Below are positions 27,935-37,246 of a stretch of DNA of 64,000 nt, one piece after another. Source of the DNA: CADEFQ01 sp050185195 (GTDB lineage: Bacteria > Pseudomonadota > Gammaproteobacteria > Steroidobacterales > Steroidobacteraceae). The DNA lies in assembly GCA_050185195.1 (NCBI GenBank), contig JBFWZQ010000002.1:259204-323203 (forward strand), given 5' to 3'. Below the pieces are notes generated by a model that did not search any database, was not told the DNA's origin, and saw nothing but the letters and a program-made list of their open reading frames with translations. Position numbers and translations under genes: made by a program. Every line of letters starts with the position of its first letter. Position 1 is the first letter of the stretch.

Positions 27935-28008
27935 CGCGCCCGGCAGGACTCGAACCTGCGACCCCCGGCTTAGAAGGCCGGTGCTCTATCCAGCTGAGCT
28001 ACGGGCGC
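27935..28008 (-). tRNA. tRNA-Arg (TCT)
   Basis: A cloverleaf on the minus strand with anticodon TCT (CTTCTAA), acceptor stem GCGCCCG/CGGGCGC and discriminator G. The next three bases are TTC, so CCA is not encoded. It is 18 bp downstream of tRNA-Pro. Confidence 0.95.
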
Positions 28009-28026
28009 AACGCACCGGGCCGGATA

Positions 28027-28103
28027 TGGTCGGGGCAGCAGGATTCGAACCTGCGACCCTCTGCTCCCAAAGCAGATGCGCTACCAGACTGCGCCATGCC
28101 CCG
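28027..28103 (-). tRNA. tRNA-Pro (TGG)
   Basis: A 77-nt cloverleaf on the minus strand. The loop TTTGGGA gives anticodon TGG, the acceptor stem is CGGGGCA/TGCCCCG, the discriminator is A and CCA is encoded at 28027-28029. It is divergent from folD across an 82-bp gap. Confidence 0.95.
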
Positions 28104-28150
28104 ACGCCGGTTCATCGCGTGAACGATCCTCAATTCTACGCACAATCCCG

Positions 28151-28156
28151 TAAAAT
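28151..28156 (+). promoter_or_regulatory. Candidate -10 of folD
   Basis: TAAAAT, five of six matches to TATAAT, lies 29 bp before the folD start. No convincing -35 was found. An AAGGAG ribosome binding site at 28174-28179 with 6-base spacing supports the GTG start at 28186. Confidence 0.35.
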
Positions 28157-28185
28157 GCGCCCCCCTTTCCGCAAAGGAGCGCCGG

Positions 28186-29043
28186 GTGCCCGCACGACTC
28201 ATCGACGGCAAGCGCATCGCCACCGCGGTAAAAGCCGAGGTTCGCGGCGAAATCGACGCAGCGCTCGCGCGCGGCCTGCGACGCCCGGGGCTCGCAGTGG
28301 TCATGGTGGGCGACAACCCCGCGTCGGCCATCTACGTGCGCAACAAGCGCCGCGCCTGCGAGGAAGCGGGCGTGCTGTCGGTCGCGCACGACCTGCCGCA
28401 ATCGACTTCGGAGCGCGAGCTCCTCACGCTGATCGACGAGCTGAACGGCGACCCGCGCATCGACGGCATCCTCGTGCAGTTGCCGCTGCCCGACCAGGTC
28501 CGCCAGGCCGCGGTGATCGACCGCATCGACCCGAAGAAGGACGTCGACGGCTTTCATCCGTACAACCTCGGGCGCCTCGCGCAGCGCAATCCGCTGATCC
28601 GCCCGTGCACGCCCTACGGCGTGATCCGCATGCTCGACGCCGAGGGCCTCTCGGTGCGCGGCCTCGAGGCCGTGGTCATCGGCGCCTCGAACATCGTCGG
28701 GCGGCCGATGTCGCTCGAGCTGCTGCTGATGGGCGCGACGACCACCGTGTGCCATCGCTTCACGCGCGACCTCGAGGCGCACGTGCGCCGCGCGGAGCTG
28801 CTCGTGGTGGCGGTGGGCAAGCCGGGCATCGTGCGCGGCGAATGGATCCGCGATGGCGCGATCGTCGTCGATGTCGGCATGAACCGGCTGGCCAACGGCC
28901 ACCTCGTCGGCGACGTGGAGTTCGAGGGCGCCCGTGAGCGCGCGGCGTGGATCACGCCCGTGCCCGGCGGCGTCGGCCCGATGACCGTCGCCATGCTGAT
29001 GCGTAATACGCTGGAAGCGTCGTTGCGCCGCCAGGGCGCCTGA
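28186..29043 (+). CDS. folD: Bifunctional methylene-tetrahydrofolate dehydrogenase / cyclohydrolase
   Basis: Encodes 285 residues (E. coli 288), start GTG. It interconverts 5,10-methylene-THF, 5,10-methenyl-THF and 10-formyl-THF for purine and formyl-Met synthesis. The catalytic-site helix YVRNKRRACEEAG holds the key Tyr and Lys. DGILVQLPLP, PKKDVDGFHP and the NADP loop VVIGASNIVGRPM are all family signatures, as is the C-terminal TPVPGGVGPMTVAML. otsB starts 3 bp later, so the trehalose genes may ride on the folD message. Confidence 0.96.
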   Translation: MPARLIDGKRIATAVKAEVRGEIDAALARGLRRPGLAVVMVGDNPASAIYVRNKRRACEEAGVLSVAHDLPQSTSERELLTLIDELNGDPRIDGILVQLPLPDQVRQAAVIDRIDPKKDVDGFHPYNLGRLAQRNPLIRPCTPYGVIRMLDAEGLSVRGLEAVVIGASNIVGRPMSLELLLMGATTTVCHRFTRDLEAHVRRAELLVVAVGKPGIVRGEWIRDGAIVVDVGMNRLANGHLVGDVEFEGARERAAWITPVPGGVGPMTVAMLMRNTLEASLRRQGA

Positions 29044-29046
29044 TCG

Positions 29047-29814
29047 GTGGCGGTCGCCGACATCGACCTCGCGCGCGAGCTGCCCCGGGAGGCGCTCGCC
29101 AGGCACGCCCTCTATCTCGACGTCGACGGCACGCTGCTCGACATCGCGCCGACACCCGAAGCGGTCGTGGTGCCACCCGGCCTCGTCGACGCCCTTGCCG
29201 CGGTGTCCGCGCGCCTCGATGGGGCGCTCGCGCTCGTGAGCGGGCGCCCGATCGGTGCGCTCGACCGGCTGTTCCAGCCCTTGCGACTCGCCACCGTCGG
29301 CATCCACGGCGCGGAGGTGCGCCCCGTGGGCGGGCCGGTGCGTACCGCCGACCATCTCGCCCGGCAGCTCGATGGCGTGCGGCGTGAACTCACGGTGCGG
29401 ATCGCGCAGTGGCCCGGCGCGTGGCTCGAGGACAAGGGCGTTGCGCTCGCCCTGCACTACCGCGCCTCGGCGGTCGACGCCGGCGTGATCGGTCGCGCGC
29501 TGCAGGACATTGCCAACGCGGCGGGCCCCGAGTTCGTCCTGATGGAAGGCAAGTGCGTCTACGAGCTGAAGCCCGCGGCGCTGTCGAAGGCGAGCGGCAT
29601 CGCGGTACTGCGCGGCACCGTGCCTTTCGTGGACCGCATCCCGCTCTGCATCGGGGACGACGTCACCGACGAGAGCGCATTCCAGTACGCCAACTCCGTG
29701 CAGGGCGTTTCCGTGCACGTCGGCAGCTCCGCGTCCACCGTGGCGAGATGGCGTGTCGCGGCGCCCGGCGTGGTGCGCGCCTGGCTTGCGGACCTGGCCG
29801 GGAGTACCCCATGA
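29047..29814 (+). CDS. otsB: Trehalose-6-phosphate phosphatase
   Basis: Encodes 255 residues, start GTG at 29047. HAD-superfamily motifs are LYLDVDGTLLDIAP (nucleophile and acid Asp), LVSGRP (motif II Ser) and CIGDDVTDESAF (metal Asp pair). It hydrolyses trehalose-6-phosphate to trehalose, a compatible solute and stress protectant. Its stop overlaps the GH15 start by 4 bp (ATGA), and otsA follows GH15, so the three are translationally coupled. Confidence 0.95.
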   Translation: MAVADIDLARELPREALARHALYLDVDGTLLDIAPTPEAVVVPPGLVDALAAVSARLDGALALVSGRPIGALDRLFQPLRLATVGIHGAEVRPVGGPVRTADHLARQLDGVRRELTVRIAQWPGAWLEDKGVALALHYRASAVDAGVIGRALQDIANAAGPEFVLMEGKCVYELKPAALSKASGIAVLRGTVPFVDRIPLCIGDDVTDESAFQYANSVQGVSVHVGSSASTVARWRVAAPGVVRAWLADLAGSTP

Positions 29815-31595
29815 CCGAATCACCCGCCACGCTCGACCTCGCCGTCATCGGCAACTGCTCGATCGCCTCGCTGATCGACCCGCGCGGCCGGCATGTCTTC
29901 ACGTGCCTGCCGCGGCTCGACGGCGATCCGGTGTTCTGCAGCCTGCTCGACGGCGAGGATCGCGGTTACTTCGACGTGGAACTCGCGGGCTGCACGCGCA
30001 GCTCGCAGCGCTACCTGCGCAACACCGCCGTCGTCGAGACGCGCCTCGAGGCCGCCGACGGCGCCGCGGTGCGCATCGTCGATTTCTGCCCGCGCTTTCG
30101 CCAGTTCGACCGCAATTTCCGCCCGATGATGCTCGTGCGCACGGTCGAGGTCGCGGCCGGCCGGCCGCGCGTGCGCGTGCGGTTGCGCCCGCGCCAGCGC
30201 TACGGCGAAAGCGACTTTGCCGTGCGGCGCGGCAGCCATCACCTGCGTTACGTGGGCGACGCGCTCGACCTGCGCCTCACGACGAACGCGAGCCTCGACT
30301 ACATCGTCGAGGAGCGCTGGTTCGCCCTGGAGCATCCGCTCACGCTCGTGCTCGGCCCCGACGAGTCGATCGCCGAGTCGGTCGACGGCCTCGCCGCCCG
30401 CTTCCTCGCGAGCACCACGGACTACTGGCGCGACTGGGTGCGCACGCTCGCGGTGCCCTTCGAATGGCAGGAACCGGTGATCCGCGCGGCGATCACGCTG
30501 AAGCTGTGCAGCTACGAGGACACCGGGGCGATCGTCGCGGCGCTCACGACCTCGATCCCCGAGGCGCCTGGCAGCGAGCGCAACTGGGACTACCGCTACT
30601 GCTGGTTGCGCGACAGCCTGTTCACCGTCAAGGCCCTGAACCGCCTCGGCGCCACCCGCACGATGGAGTCCTACCTGCGCTTCATCGTCAATGTCGCCGC
30701 CGGCGCGAAGGACTTCGAACTGCAACCGCTCTATGGCATCAGCGGCGAATCGGCCGTCGAGGAGCGCATCGCAGGCGCGCTCGGCGGCTATCGGCGCATG
30801 GGTCCGGTGCGCGTCGGCAACGCGGCGTGGCAACAGCGGCAGAACGACGCGTACGGCGCCGTCGTGCTGTCGGCGATGCAGGCCTTCTTCGACGATCGCC
30901 TGCGCGAGAAGGCGGGCATCGACGCCCTGCGCCAGCTCACCGTGCTCGGCGAGCACGCGTGGGCGCTGCACGATGCGCCGGACGCCGGCCTCTGGGAGTT
31001 TCGCACGCGCAGCGAAGTGCACACTTTCTCGAGCGCCATGTGCTGGGCGGCCCTCGATCGCCTCGCGCAGCTGCACGCGCATTTCGGCGAGCCTGGCGCG
31101 CAGCTCTGGCGCACGCGCGCCGACACGGTGCGCGATCGTGTGCTCGAGCGCGGCTGGAACGAGTCGCTCGGCAGCTTCGTCGACGTGTTCGACGGCAGCG
31201 GCGCCGACGCGAGCCTGCTGCTGCTGCCGGAGATCGGCCTCGTCACGCACGACGACCCGCGCTTCCTCGGCACGCTCGGCTTCCTCGAGCGCCGCCTGCG
31301 CCGCGGCGACTTCCTCGCCCGCTACGATCGCGCCGACGATTTCGGCGCGCCGACCGTCGCGTTCAACCTCTGCACCTTCTGGTACATCAACGCGCTCGCG
31401 GGCGTCGGCCGCGCGGAGGAAGCCCGGCGCCTGTTCGAAGCGATGCTCGCGCGCTGCAACCACGTCGGCCTGCTCTCGGAGGACATCGACCCACGCAGTG
31501 GCGAGCTGTGGGGCAACCTCCCGCAGACCTACAGCATGGTCGGCATCGTGAACGCCGCCATGCGCCTCTCGAAGCCGTGGGAGTCCGCGCTGTGA
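29811..31595 (+). CDS. Glycoside hydrolase family 15 protein (glucoamylase/trehalase-like)
   Basis: Encodes 594 residues from the ATG at 29811. An N-terminal beta-sandwich (IGNCSIASLIDPRGRHVFTCLP) is followed by an (alpha/alpha)6 barrel: ERNWDYRYCWLRDS near 256-269, ELQPLYGISGE, GLWEFRT with the probable general acid Glu396, and LLSEDIDPRSGELWGNLPQTYS with the probable general base. GH15 members hydrolyse alpha-glucosides; some bacterial ones are trehalases. Placement between otsB and otsA, coupled at both ends by 4-bp overlaps, favours a role in trehalose or glucan turnover, but substrate cannot be read from sequence. It has no signal peptide, so it is cytoplasmic. Confidence 0.88.
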   Translation: MTESPATLDLAVIGNCSIASLIDPRGRHVFTCLPRLDGDPVFCSLLDGEDRGYFDVELAGCTRSSQRYLRNTAVVETRLEAADGAAVRIVDFCPRFRQFDRNFRPMMLVRTVEVAAGRPRVRVRLRPRQRYGESDFAVRRGSHHLRYVGDALDLRLTTNASLDYIVEERWFALEHPLTLVLGPDESIAESVDGLAARFLASTTDYWRDWVRTLAVPFEWQEPVIRAAITLKLCSYEDTGAIVAALTTSIPEAPGSERNWDYRYCWLRDSLFTVKALNRLGATRTMESYLRFIVNVAAGAKDFELQPLYGISGESAVEERIAGALGGYRRMGPVRVGNAAWQQRQNDAYGAVVLSAMQAFFDDRLREKAGIDALRQLTVLGEHAWALHDAPDAGLWEFRTRSEVHTFSSAMCWAALDRLAQLHAHFGEPGAQLWRTRADTVRDRVLERGWNESLGSFVDVFDGSGADASLLLLPEIGLVTHDDPRFLGTLGFLERRLRRGDFLARYDRADDFGAPTVAFNLCTFWYINALAGVGRAEEARRLFEAMLARCNHVGLLSEDIDPRSGELWGNLPQTYSMVGIVNAAMRLSKPWESAL

Positions 31596-32923
31596 GCCGC
31601 CTCGTCTGCGTCTCGAATCGCATCACGTTGCCACGCAAGACGGCGGCCGCCGGCGGCCTTGCGGTCGGCGTGCTCGCGGCAATGCGGGTGCAGGGCGGCC
31701 TCTGGTTCGGCTGGAGCGGCGACGTCACGGCCGAACCGGCAGCGCGGCCCGAAATCGCCTCGCGCGAGCAGATCGACTACGCGACCATCGACCTCACGCA
31801 GTCGCAGTACGACCGCTACTACCGCGGCTTCTGCAATACGACGCTCTGGCCCCTCTTCCACTACCTGACCGACCGCTTTCGCTACGACCATGAGTGGCAT
31901 GAGGGCTATCGCGACGTCAACCGCTGCTTCGCGCAGCGTCTCGCACCCCTGCTGCGGCCGGACGATCGCATCTGGGTCCACGACTACCACCTGATCCCGC
32001 TGGCCCGCGAGCTACGCGCGCTCGGCGTGACGCAGCGAATCGGTTTTTTCCTGCACATCCCGTTCCCGCACCTCGAAGTCCTGCGCCTCCTGCCGCCGTA
32101 CGCGGACCTCGTGCGCAATCTCGCGCACTACGACCTCGTCGGCTTCCAGACCGCGACCGACGAGCAGTCCTTCCACGCGGGACTCACCGGGGTCTTTCCC
32201 GAGGGCGTACCGGCGGTGAAGACCGGCTGTTTCCCGATCGGCATCGACGTCGAGAGCGTGATCGCGGAAGCGGGCGCTGCGATGCGCACCGACCCGGTGA
32301 AGAAGATGATCGCCGGACTCATCGGCCGGCGGCTGATGATCGGCGTCGACCGGCTCGATTACAGCAAGGGCCTGGTGGAGCGCTTCACGGCCTACCAGCG
32401 CTTCCTCGAGCGCCACACGGCGCATCGCGGCCGCCTGATCTACCTGCAGATCGCGCCGCTCAGCCGCGACGACATCCAGGCCTACGCGGCGATCCGCGAG
32501 GCGCTCGAGCAGGCCACGGGGCGCACCAACGGGCGCTTCGCTGATACCGACTGGACGCCACTGCGCTACCTCAACAAGAACTTCCCGCACGGCACGCTGA
32601 TGGGTTTCATGCGCGCAGCCCAAGTCGGCATCGTCACGCCGCTGCGCGACGGCATGAACCTCGTCGCGAAGGAATTCGTCGCCGCGCAGGACCCTGCCGA
32701 TCCCGGCGCCCTCATCCTGTCGTCGCTCGCCGGCGCGGCGCGCGAGCTCGATGGCGCGGTGATCGTCAATCCCTACGACCTGCGCGGCGTGGCGCAGGCG
32801 GTCGAGGCGTCGCTCGCGATGCCGCTCGCCGAGCGGCAAGCACGCCACGCGGCGATGCTCGCGACGCTGCGGGGCAACGACATGCGGGCGTGGTACACGA
32901 ACTTCCTCGCGGCGCTCGGGTAG
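31592..32923 (+). CDS. otsA: Trehalose-6-phosphate synthase (GT20)
   Basis: Encodes 443 residues (E. coli 474) from the GTG at 31592, which overlaps the GH15 stop by 4 bp (GTGA). It transfers glucose from a UDP- or GDP-donor to glucose-6-phosphate. Motifs: RLVCVSNRI at the N-terminus, GGLWFGWSG, WVHDYHLIPLARELR, GFFLHIPFPH, GVDRLDYSKGL and TPLRDGMNLVAKEF. The usual acidic stretch after the N-terminal glycine loop is shortened, which explains the length. It makes the substrate for OtsB upstream, completing trehalose synthesis in one transcript. Confidence 0.95.
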   Translation: MSRLVCVSNRITLPRKTAAAGGLAVGVLAAMRVQGGLWFGWSGDVTAEPAARPEIASREQIDYATIDLTQSQYDRYYRGFCNTTLWPLFHYLTDRFRYDHEWHEGYRDVNRCFAQRLAPLLRPDDRIWVHDYHLIPLARELRALGVTQRIGFFLHIPFPHLEVLRLLPPYADLVRNLAHYDLVGFQTATDEQSFHAGLTGVFPEGVPAVKTGCFPIGIDVESVIAEAGAAMRTDPVKKMIAGLIGRRLMIGVDRLDYSKGLVERFTAYQRFLERHTAHRGRLIYLQIAPLSRDDIQAYAAIREALEQATGRTNGRFADTDWTPLRYLNKNFPHGTLMGFMRAAQVGIVTPLRDGMNLVAKEFVAAQDPADPGALILSSLAGAARELDGAVIVNPYDLRGVAQAVEASLAMPLAERQARHAAMLATLRGNDMRAWYTNFLAALG

Positions 32924-32926
32924 TCG

Positions 32927-32945
32927 CGCTGCGCTGCGCGCAGCG
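32927..32945 (+). terminator. Hairpin directly after otsA
   Basis: CGCTGCGC (32927-32934) and GCGCAGCG (32938-32945) pair perfectly over 8 bp with a 3-base loop, 3 bp past the otsA stop. The bases after it are not T-rich (a T6 run occurs only at 32979-32984), so intrinsic termination is possible but not assured. Confidence 0.4.
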
Positions 32946-32978
32946 GGCGACGGGCTACGGGCTGCGGGCAAGAGGCGC
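32945..32978 (+). repeat. GGGCNNN heptad cluster, copy 1
   Basis: Four 7-bp units (GGGCGAC, GGGCTAC, GGGCTGC, GGGCAAG) followed by AGGCGC. The same series recurs as an inverted copy at 33678-33718, with one extra unit. Confidence 0.8.
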
Positions 32979-33213
32979 TTTTTTCCAAGGCACCGCAAGC
33001 TTCATCGCGAAAACTGCGTCGTACCGGACGGCAAGTAACTTGTAGTTCGAACCATGGTTGTTGCCCAGGTACCCGAGGCAATCACTGATTGCGCGGCGAT
33101 CACGGGCCCGGATCGATGCCCCAGGAGTGCCGTCTCGAAATCGCCCTTCATGCCAGGCACCCTGCCCTTCTGGCACCCCCGGTGGTCAATCCCGCGGCGC
33201 AGCTCTGGCTCGC

Positions 33214-33262
33214 AGCCCGTTGCCCTTGGCCCGTGGCCCTTAGCCCGTGGCCCGTAGCCCCC
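33214..33262 (-). repeat. GGGCNNN heptad cluster, copy 2
   Basis: Exactly seven 7-bp units on the plus strand (AGCCCGT, TGCCCTT, GGCCCGT, GGCCCTT, AGCCCGT, GGCCCGT, AGCCCCC), 11 bp before the phnA stop. Confidence 0.8.
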
Positions 33263-33273
33263 GCCGCCGCGGG

Positions 33274-33621
33274 CTACTCCTGCACTTTCTTCACGAACAT
33301 GGACTTCAGCTTCATCGCGCCAAAGCCCTCGATCCTGCAGTCGATGTCGTGGTCTTCATCCACGAGCCGGATGCTGCGCACCTTCGTACCGGCCTTCAGT
33401 GCGGAGCTGGCGCCCTTGACCTTCAGGTCCTTGATGACGGTCACGGCATCCCCGTCGGCAAGCACGTTGCCGACGGCGTCCTTGTGGACGCGATGTTCCT
33501 CCGCGGGCGATGCACCCGCATCGCGCGTCCACTCGTGCCCGCACTCCGGGCAAATGAAGAGTGCGCCGTCGGCATAGGTAAGGGCAGAAGCGCAAGACGG
33601 GCAATCTGGCAGGTCAGGCAT
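33274..33621 (-). CDS. phnA: PhnA/YjdM-family zinc-ribbon protein
   Basis: Encodes 115 residues from the ATG at 33621, chosen because the family begins MxxLPxCPxC; the open frame upstream is repeat-derived. An N-terminal zinc ribbon (CPSC ... CPECGHEW) is followed by the conserved PhnA domain (VGNVLADGDAVTVIKDLKVKG, LKAGTKVRSIRLVD, HDIDCRIEGFGAMKLKSMFVKK). Despite the historical name, no alkylphosphonate enzyme activity is established for the family. The gene is isolated and bracketed by inverted heptad clusters. Confidence 0.92.
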   Translation of the reverse strand: MPDLPDCPSCASALTYADGALFICPECGHEWTRDAGASPAEEHRVHKDAVGNVLADGDAVTVIKDLKVKGASSALKAGTKVRSIRLVDEDHDIDCRIEGFGAMKLKSMFVKKVQE

Positions 33622-33677
33622 CGAGTTGTTCCATGAGTAGACGCGACAGATTACATGAGGTTCGCGCCGGGCGCGGC

Positions 33678-33718
33678 GCGCCTCTTGCCCGCAGCCCGCT
33701 GCCCATAGCCCGTCGCCC
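33678..33718 (-). repeat. GGGCNNN heptad cluster, copy 3 (inverted relative to copy 1)
   Basis: Read on the minus strand it gives GGGCGAC, GGGCTAT, GGGCAGC, GGGCTGC, GGGCAAG, AGGCGC: copy 1 plus one inserted unit. It ends 18 bp before the cysS stop codon. Confidence 0.8.
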
Positions 33719-33736
33719 GAAGGCCCGCGGCCCTGG

Positions 33737-35143
<1,407 letters not shown>

Positions 35144-35145
35144 GT

Positions 35146-36564
35146 TTACTGCGCGTAGCGGAGAAGGCGTTCGCGCGCGGTCGCGCGCGGCATCGCGCGC
35201 AGCAGCGGCGCGAGTTCGGGGCCGTGGTCGAGCCCGGTGAGCGCGAGGCGCAATGGCTTGAAGAGCGCGGGCCCCTTGCGCCCCGTGGCGCTGCGCACCG
35301 CCGCGGTGATTGCGGCGAGGTCGTTGCCGCTCGCCGCGGCGGCCTCGGCCGCCGCATCGAAAAACCGGCTGCCGGCATCGCGAACCACCGCTGCACCGGC
35401 TTCGCCCAGTTCCGGCGGGCCGCCGAATACGACCTGCGCCCAGGCGCGCACGTCGGCCGGGAAGGCGACGTTGGGCCGCACGGCCGCAATGAAGGCCTCA
35501 CGCCCGGCCGTATCCAGCGGCGTCGCGAGGGCCGCGCCGGCCCAGGTCGCGAAATCCGCCTCCGGCATGGCGTGGACCGCTGCTTTCTGCCAGACGTCGA
35601 GCTGGCGGCGGTCGAAGCGCCCGGGCGCGCGGCCGAGATGGCGCAAATCGAACGCAGCCGCCAGCGCGTCGATGTCGAGGAGGCCCAGCGCCGTACTCGA
35701 ATGCCCCAGCCGGAAGAGATGGTTGCACACGGCGATGGGGAGATAACCCGCGTCGCGCAGCTCGGAGAGGGCCGTGGCGCCATGGCGCTTGGACAGCGGC
35801 GCCCCATCGTCACCGACGATGAGCGAGACGTGGCCGTACTCGGGCGCCGGCAGGCCGAGAGCCGAGAGGATGAGGATCTGGCGCGGCGTATTGGCGAGGT
35901 GGTCCGCCCCGCGCAACACGCGCGTCACGCCCATCAGGGCGTCATCGACGGCGTTGCAGAAAAAGAACGCGGCGGTCCGGTCGGCGCGCCGGACGATGAA
36001 ATCACCGATATCGTCGGTTGCGAATCGCTGCGCCCCGTGCACGAAATCCTCGAATTCCACCTGGGTACCGTGCGTGACGCGAAAGCGCAGCGTGGCCGCG
36101 AGCCCGCGCGCCTCACGGTCCCGCCGCTGCGCGGCGGTCAGGTCGCGGCAGGTGCCCGCATAACGCGGGGGCTTGCCGGCTGCGAGCAGGGCCTTGCGCG
36201 ACAGCTCGAGTTCGATCGGGGTGCAATAACACGGATAGGCGGCGCCCGTGACGAGCAGGCGCTCCTGGAAGTCCTCGTACAACGCCGTGCGTTCAGACTG
36301 GCGATACGGGCTCGCCGGTCCGCCCACGTCCGGCCCCTCCTGCCAGTCGAGCCCGAGCCAGCGCAGGTCGTCGACGAGCGCGGCGAGGTAGGCATCGGTC
36401 GACCGCTCCGCGTCGGTATCCTCGATGCGCAGGAGGAACCGCCCGCCGGCCTGCCGGGCGAGCAGGAAATTGAACAACGCCGTGCGCGCGTTGCCGAGAT
36501 GGAGTGCGCCCGTGGGGCTGGGCGCGAAGCGGGTGACGACGACGGGCTCGGACATGAACGACAT
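35146..36564 (-). CDS. gltX: Glutamyl-tRNA synthetase
   Basis: Encodes 472 residues (E. coli 471). Class I motifs: FAPSPTGALHLGNARTALFN (HIGH equivalent) and GAPLSKRHGA (KMSKS equivalent). The zinc site CYCTP with the later Tyr-x3-Cys (YAGTC) is of the E. coli type. It charges tRNA-Glu. Two starts are possible, ATG 36564 and ATG 36555 (three residues shorter); neither has a strong ribosome binding site. It is divergent from the cyclophilin gene. Confidence 0.96.
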   Translation of the reverse strand: MSFMSEPVVVTRFAPSPTGALHLGNARTALFNFLLARQAGGRFLLRIEDTDAERSTDAYLAALVDDLRWLGLDWQEGPDVGGPASPYRQSERTALYEDFQERLLVTGAAYPCYCTPIELELSRKALLAAGKPPRYAGTCRDLTAAQRRDREARGLAATLRFRVTHGTQVEFEDFVHGAQRFATDDIGDFIVRRADRTAAFFFCNAVDDALMGVTRVLRGADHLANTPRQILILSALGLPAPEYGHVSLIVGDDGAPLSKRHGATALSELRDAGYLPIAVCNHLFRLGHSSTALGLLDIDALAAAFDLRHLGRAPGRFDRRQLDVWQKAAVHAMPEADFATWAGAALATPLDTAGREAFIAAVRPNVAFPADVRAWAQVVFGGPPELGEAGAAVVRDAGSRFFDAAAEAAAASGNDLAAITAAVRSATGRKGPALFKPLRLALTGLDHGPELAPLLRAMPRATARERLLRYAQ

Positions 36565-36589
36565 CTTAAGGGATTGCTAGAATGGGGGG

Positions 36590-37246
36590 ATGAAGAAGAC
36601 CCTCGCGCTCGGCTTCGCCGCCCTCGTCAGTACCTGCCTGCTCGCCTCGGCCAGCGCGGCCGAGTCGACCGACGCACCGCGTGTGCGCGTCTCGACCACG
36701 CTCGGCGATTTCGTGATCGAGCTGAACCCCGAGCGCGCGCCGCTGACGGTCGCGAACTTCCTCACTTACGTCAAGGAAGGGCATTACACCAACACGCTCT
36801 TTCACCGCGTGATTGCCAACTTCGTCATCCAGGGCGGTGGCGTGACGCCTGACTACTCATTGAAGCCCGCGCATGCGCAGATCCCCAACGAGTCGGGCAA
36901 CGGCTTGCAGAACCTGCGTGGCGCCGTCGGCCTCGCGCGCGGGGCGGGCCCGCATTCGGGCGACGCGCAGTTCTTCGTGGATGTCGGCAACAACGCCGAT
37001 CTCGACCCCTTGCCGACGCGCTGGGGCTACGCGGTGTTCGGCAGGGTGATCGAGGGCATGGACGTCGTCGATCGCATATCCGTCCAGCCCACCGGCGCCG
37101 TCGCCACGCTGAAATCCGACGCGCCCCTCACGCCGGTCGTCATCAAGAGCGTCTCGCTGGTCGGTGATGCCGCGGCGGCAGCGACGCCCGCGCCGGCCGT
37201 CGTGCTCCCACCCACGGCACCGGCCGAGCCGCCGCCCGGCCAGTGA
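36590..37246 (+). CDS. Periplasmic cyclophilin-type peptidyl-prolyl isomerase
   Basis: Encodes 218 residues. A signal peptide (KKTLALGFAALVSTCLLASASA) predicts periplasmic location. The cyclophilin domain shows NFLTYVKEGHYTNTLFHRVI, FVIQGGGV, GAVGLARGAGPHSGDAQFFVD and WGYAVFGRVIEGMDVVD; the catalytic Arg is in FHRVI. A Pro/Ala-rich tail of about 30 residues follows. It catalyses proline isomerisation in exported proteins. Its stop overlaps the lpxH GTG start by 4 bp. It resembles PpiA/PpiB; the signal peptide favours PpiA. Confidence 0.93.
   Translation: MKKTLALGFAALVSTCLLASASAAESTDAPRVRVSTTLGDFVIELNPERAPLTVANFLTYVKEGHYTNTLFHRVIANFVIQGGGVTPDYSLKPAHAQIPNESGNGLQNLRGAVGLARGAGPHSGDAQFFVDVGNNADLDPLPTRWGYAVFGRVIEGMDVVDRISVQPTGAVATLKSDAPLTPVVIKSVSLVGDAAAAATPAPAVVLPPTAPAEPPPGQ

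Larger units (their letters stand above)
32924..33273. other. 350-bp intergenic region between otsA and phnA
   Basis: No convincing gene is seen. The region starts with the otsA hairpin, continues into a cluster of GGGCNNN heptads and ends with seven heptads in the opposite sense. A 73-codon minus-strand frame at 32955-33176 in the middle has no family resemblance and ends inside the heptads. Confidence 0.6.

Noticed and set aside
29409..29810. Upstream extension of the GH15 frame through otsB
   Set aside because: The frame is open but overlaps otsB completely, and the encoded residues lack GH15 similarity until the ATG at 29811.
32955..33176. A 73-codon minus-strand frame between otsA and phnA
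   Set aside because: It needs a GTG start, its end is made of heptad-repeat sequence, and no family resemblance was seen. The segment with NYKLLAVRYDAVF could be a remnant, but that is not supportable.
32945..33262. Heptad clusters considered as a CRISPR array
   Set aside because: The units are 7 bp, contiguous and without spacers of constant length; no cas genes are present.
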